Position numbers and translations under genes: made by a program
The notes under the pieces: generated by a model
Database searches by the model: none
The model's input: only the letters and a program-made list of their open reading frames with translations
Told to the model about the DNA's origin: nothing
In this document: positions 62,113 through 64,000 of the stretch, piece after piece
Layout of the letters: every line of letters starts with the position of its first letter
How positions within the stretch are numbered: the stretch's first letter is position 1
Assembly: GCA_963778025.1 (NCBI GenBank)
Contig: CAVZTA010000008.1
Location: forward strand, 180,957-244,956
Direction: 5' to 3'
DNA: 64,000 nt
From: CAVZTA01 sp963778025
GTDB lineage: Bacteria; Chloroflexota; Limnocylindria; Limnocylindrales; CSP1-4

Positions 62113-63978
62113 TCAGGCCCGGCCGGGCGGGCCGACGAACCGCAGCCCCAGCTCGGCGAGCTGGTCCGGCTCGGGCGGCGACGGCGCCTCGAGCATGGGA
62201 TCGCTGCCGGACTGGGTCTTCGGGAAGGCCATGACCTCGCGGATGTTCGTCTGGAACGCGAGGAGCGCGGCCCAGCGGTCGATGCCGATGGCGATCCCGC
62301 CGTGCGGCGGGGCGCCGTACTCGAACGCCTCGAGCATCGCGCCGAACCGCTCCTGCATCTGCTCCAGCGCATAGCCCTGGAGCCCGAAGCTCTTGATGAG
62401 CAGATCGCGCGACCAGATCCGGATCGAGCCGCCGCCGAGCTCCCAGCCGTTGAGCGCGATGTCGTACTGCATCGCCCGGGCCCGGCCGGCCGGGTCCTGC
62501 GGCGACGGCTTCGCCGGATCGCCGGACACGGTCGTCAGCAACGCCTCGTCCTCGGGGACGACGCCGCTGAACGGGTTGTGCGTCGCGTCCCAGCGGCCGC
62601 CCTCGGTATCCCACTGGTACATCGGGAAGCGGTGGACCCAGCAGTACGCGAGCTCGTTCGGGTCGGCGAGGCTGAGTCGGGCGCCCAGCTCCGTCCGGAG
62701 CCTGCCCAGGACGTCCGCCGTCGTGTCGGGCGCGTCGGCCACGATGAGCAGCAGATCGCCCTCGTTCGCGTGCGTGATGCGCAGCAGCGCCGCCTGGATC
62801 TCCGGCGAGAGGAACTTGGCCACCGGCCCGTGGACGGCGCCGCCCTCCTGCACCGCGAGGTGGACCAGCCCCTTCGCGCCGAACCGCTTCGCCGTCTCGG
62901 TCAGGTCGTCCGTCTCGCGGCGCGTGGCGCCGCCCATGCCCGGCACGACGATCGCCTTGACCCGGCCGCCGTTCGTGAGCGTGTCGTCGAACACGCGGAA
63001 GCCGCTCGCGGGCTCGCCGGCGTCGTTCCGGAGCGCCGCCGCGAGGTCGACCAGCTCCATCCCGAACCGCAGGTCCGGCTTGTCCGACCCGAACCGGTCC
63101 ATCGCCTCGTCGTAGGTGAAGCGCGGGAACGGCGTCTCGCGGATGGGCCGCTCGGGCGTCGTCGCCCGCGTGACCTCGAGGACCGTCTGCTCGATCACGT
63201 CCATGATCGTGGCCTCGTCGACGAAGCTCATCTCGAGGTCGAGCTGGGTGAACTCCGGCTGGCGATCGCCGCGCAGGTCCTCGTCGCGGTAGCAGCGCGC
63301 GATCTGGAAGTAGCGGTCGATGCCCGCGACCATGAGGATCTGCTTCAGCTGCTGCGGGCTCTGCGGCAGCGCGTAGACGCTTCCCGGCTGGAGCCGCGAC
63401 GGGACGATGAAGTCACGGGCGCCCTCCGGGGTGCTCTTGATGAGCGTCGGGGTCTCGACCTCGACGAATCCCCGTGCGTGATACGCCTCGCGGACGGCCT
63501 GGACGAGCCGGCTGCGCAGCAGCAGCCGGCGCAGCATCGGCTCGCGGCGGATGTCGAGGTAGCGGTAGCGGAGCCGCGTCCCCTCCTCCACCGGCGCGTC
63601 GGGCTCGTTCACGTAGAACGGCGGCGTCTTCGATTCGTTGAGGATCGTGACGGTGCGCGCCTGGAGCTCCACGGCACCGGTCGCGAGCTTCGGGTTCTCC
63701 GTGCCGGGCTGGCGGAGCGCGACCTCGCCCTCCACGGTGACCACGAACTCGCTGCGGATCCGGTTCGCGACGGCGTGCGCCTCGGGGGCGTCGGCCTGGT
63801 CGACCACGACCTGCGTGATGCCGTAGCGATCGCGCAGATCGAGGAACGTGAGCTTGCCGTGCTCGCGCCGGCGGTGGACCCAGCCCGAGAGCGTCGCGCG
63901 CTGGCCGGCGTGCTCAGCGCGGAGCTCGCCCGCGGTATGGCTGCGATAGGGCGTCGCGAACGACGGCGAAGGACTCAT
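62113..63978 (-). CDS. aspS: Aspartate--tRNA(Asp/Asn) ligase
   Basis: 621 residues. The N-terminal OB-fold anticodon domain has QRATLSGWVHRRREHGKLTFLDLRDRYGITQVV. Class II motifs follow: RYRYLDIRREPMLRRLLLRSRL, VETPTLIKSTPEGARDFIVPSRL, YALPQSPQQLKQILMVAGIDRYFQIARCYRDEDLRGDRQPEFTQLDLEMSF, and motif 3 GGIAIGIDRWAALL. The bacterial GAD insertion (about 300-420) is present. ATG at 63978 is the only sensible start. The right edge of the window is about 20 bases further. Confidence 0.97.
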   Translation of the reverse strand: MSPSPSFATPYRSHTAGELRAEHAGQRATLSGWVHRRREHGKLTFLDLRDRYGITQVVVDQADAPEAHAVANRIRSEFVVTVEGEVALRQPGTENPKLATGAVELQARTVTILNESKTPPFYVNEPDAPVEEGTRLRYRYLDIRREPMLRRLLLRSRLVQAVREAYHARGFVEVETPTLIKSTPEGARDFIVPSRLQPGSVYALPQSPQQLKQILMVAGIDRYFQIARCYRDEDLRGDRQPEFTQLDLEMSFVDEATIMDVIEQTVLEVTRATTPERPIRETPFPRFTYDEAMDRFGSDKPDLRFGMELVDLAAALRNDAGEPASGFRVFDDTLTNGGRVKAIVVPGMGGATRRETDDLTETAKRFGAKGLVHLAVQEGGAVHGPVAKFLSPEIQAALLRITHANEGDLLLIVADAPDTTADVLGRLRTELGARLSLADPNELAYCWVHRFPMYQWDTEGGRWDATHNPFSGVVPEDEALLTTVSGDPAKPSPQDPAGRARAMQYDIALNGWELGGGSIRIWSRDLLIKSFGLQGYALEQMQERFGAMLEAFEYGAPPHGGIAIGIDRWAALLAFQTNIREVMAFPKTQSGSDPMLEAPSPPEPDQLAELGLRFVGPPGRA

Positions 63979-64000
63979 GGCGCGAGAATGGTACGGATGG

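Overview
The window is GC-rich (about 70 percent by eye) bacterial chromosome. Gene content points to a Gram-positive-type or monoderm lineage, most likely Chloroflexota (Limnocylindria/Ellin6529-like). Supporting signs are lipoproteins with ordinary lipoboxes, the non-mevalonate enzymes Dxs and IspH, a ClpS-DUF2017 pair, an FtsA-like ATPase beside a baseplate-J-like membrane protein, a ScpB-RluB fusion, and frequent GTG starts. The taxonomic call is inference; there is no rRNA here.

Region 1 (1-10,680) is accessory. It holds a partial unknown gene at the left edge, an alpha/beta hydrolase, START/SRPBCC proteins, lipoproteins, a minus-strand operon (DUF2652-SRPBCC, SRPBCC, VOC, MerR), an ECF42-type sigma factor with its DGPF/YCII partner, and an ABC-2 exporter pair. 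Many of these genes are broken by single-base frameshifts.

Region 2 (10,770-14,989) is bounded on the right by an intact tRNA-Pro(GGG) and on the left by a 42-bp direct copy of the 3' half of that tRNA. This is the classic footprint of tRNA-targeted integration. Between them lie an IS21 istB remnant with terminal repeats, a degenerate secreted-protein gene, two copies of a convergent two-gene module (one decayed), an adenylation-domain-only ATP-dependent DNA ligase, and an amino-acid-type ABC solute-binding protein. No integrase is visible inside.

Region 3 (15,000-63,980) is core chromosome, almost all on the minus strand. In transcription order from the right it runs: AspS, EamA transporter; TypA and an acyltransferase-like membrane protein; an ECF sigma with a membrane-anchored propeller protein; cysteine desulfurase, MnmA and small membrane proteins; AlaS, FtsA-like, baseplate-J-like, RuvX, MltG, aminopeptidase P; EF-P; XseA-small TM protein-XseB, Dxs; ClpS, DUF2017; TlyA, NAD kinase, RecN, Xer recombinase, PH-SHOCT protein; site-2-type protease, HD protein, ScpA, ScpB-RluB, Cmk, PlsC, IspH, Der, SnoaL protein, GpsA. 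A few plus-strand genes interrupt this run: a membrane protein, a secreted intradiol dioxygenase, an AlkA-like glycosylase, a MobA-like nucleotidyltransferase and a soluble GAF histidine kinase.

Functionally the core clusters cover chromosome segregation (ScpA/B), lipid precursor synthesis (Cmk, PlsC, GpsA), isoprenoids (Dxs, IspH), translation and tRNA modification (AlaS, AspS, EF-P, MnmA with its sulfur donor desulfurase, TlyA, Der, TypA) and DNA repair (RecN, ExoVII, RuvX). About 25 genes contain one apparent single-base frameshift, including conserved core genes, so assembly indels are the likeliest cause; starts and ends given for those genes span both frames.
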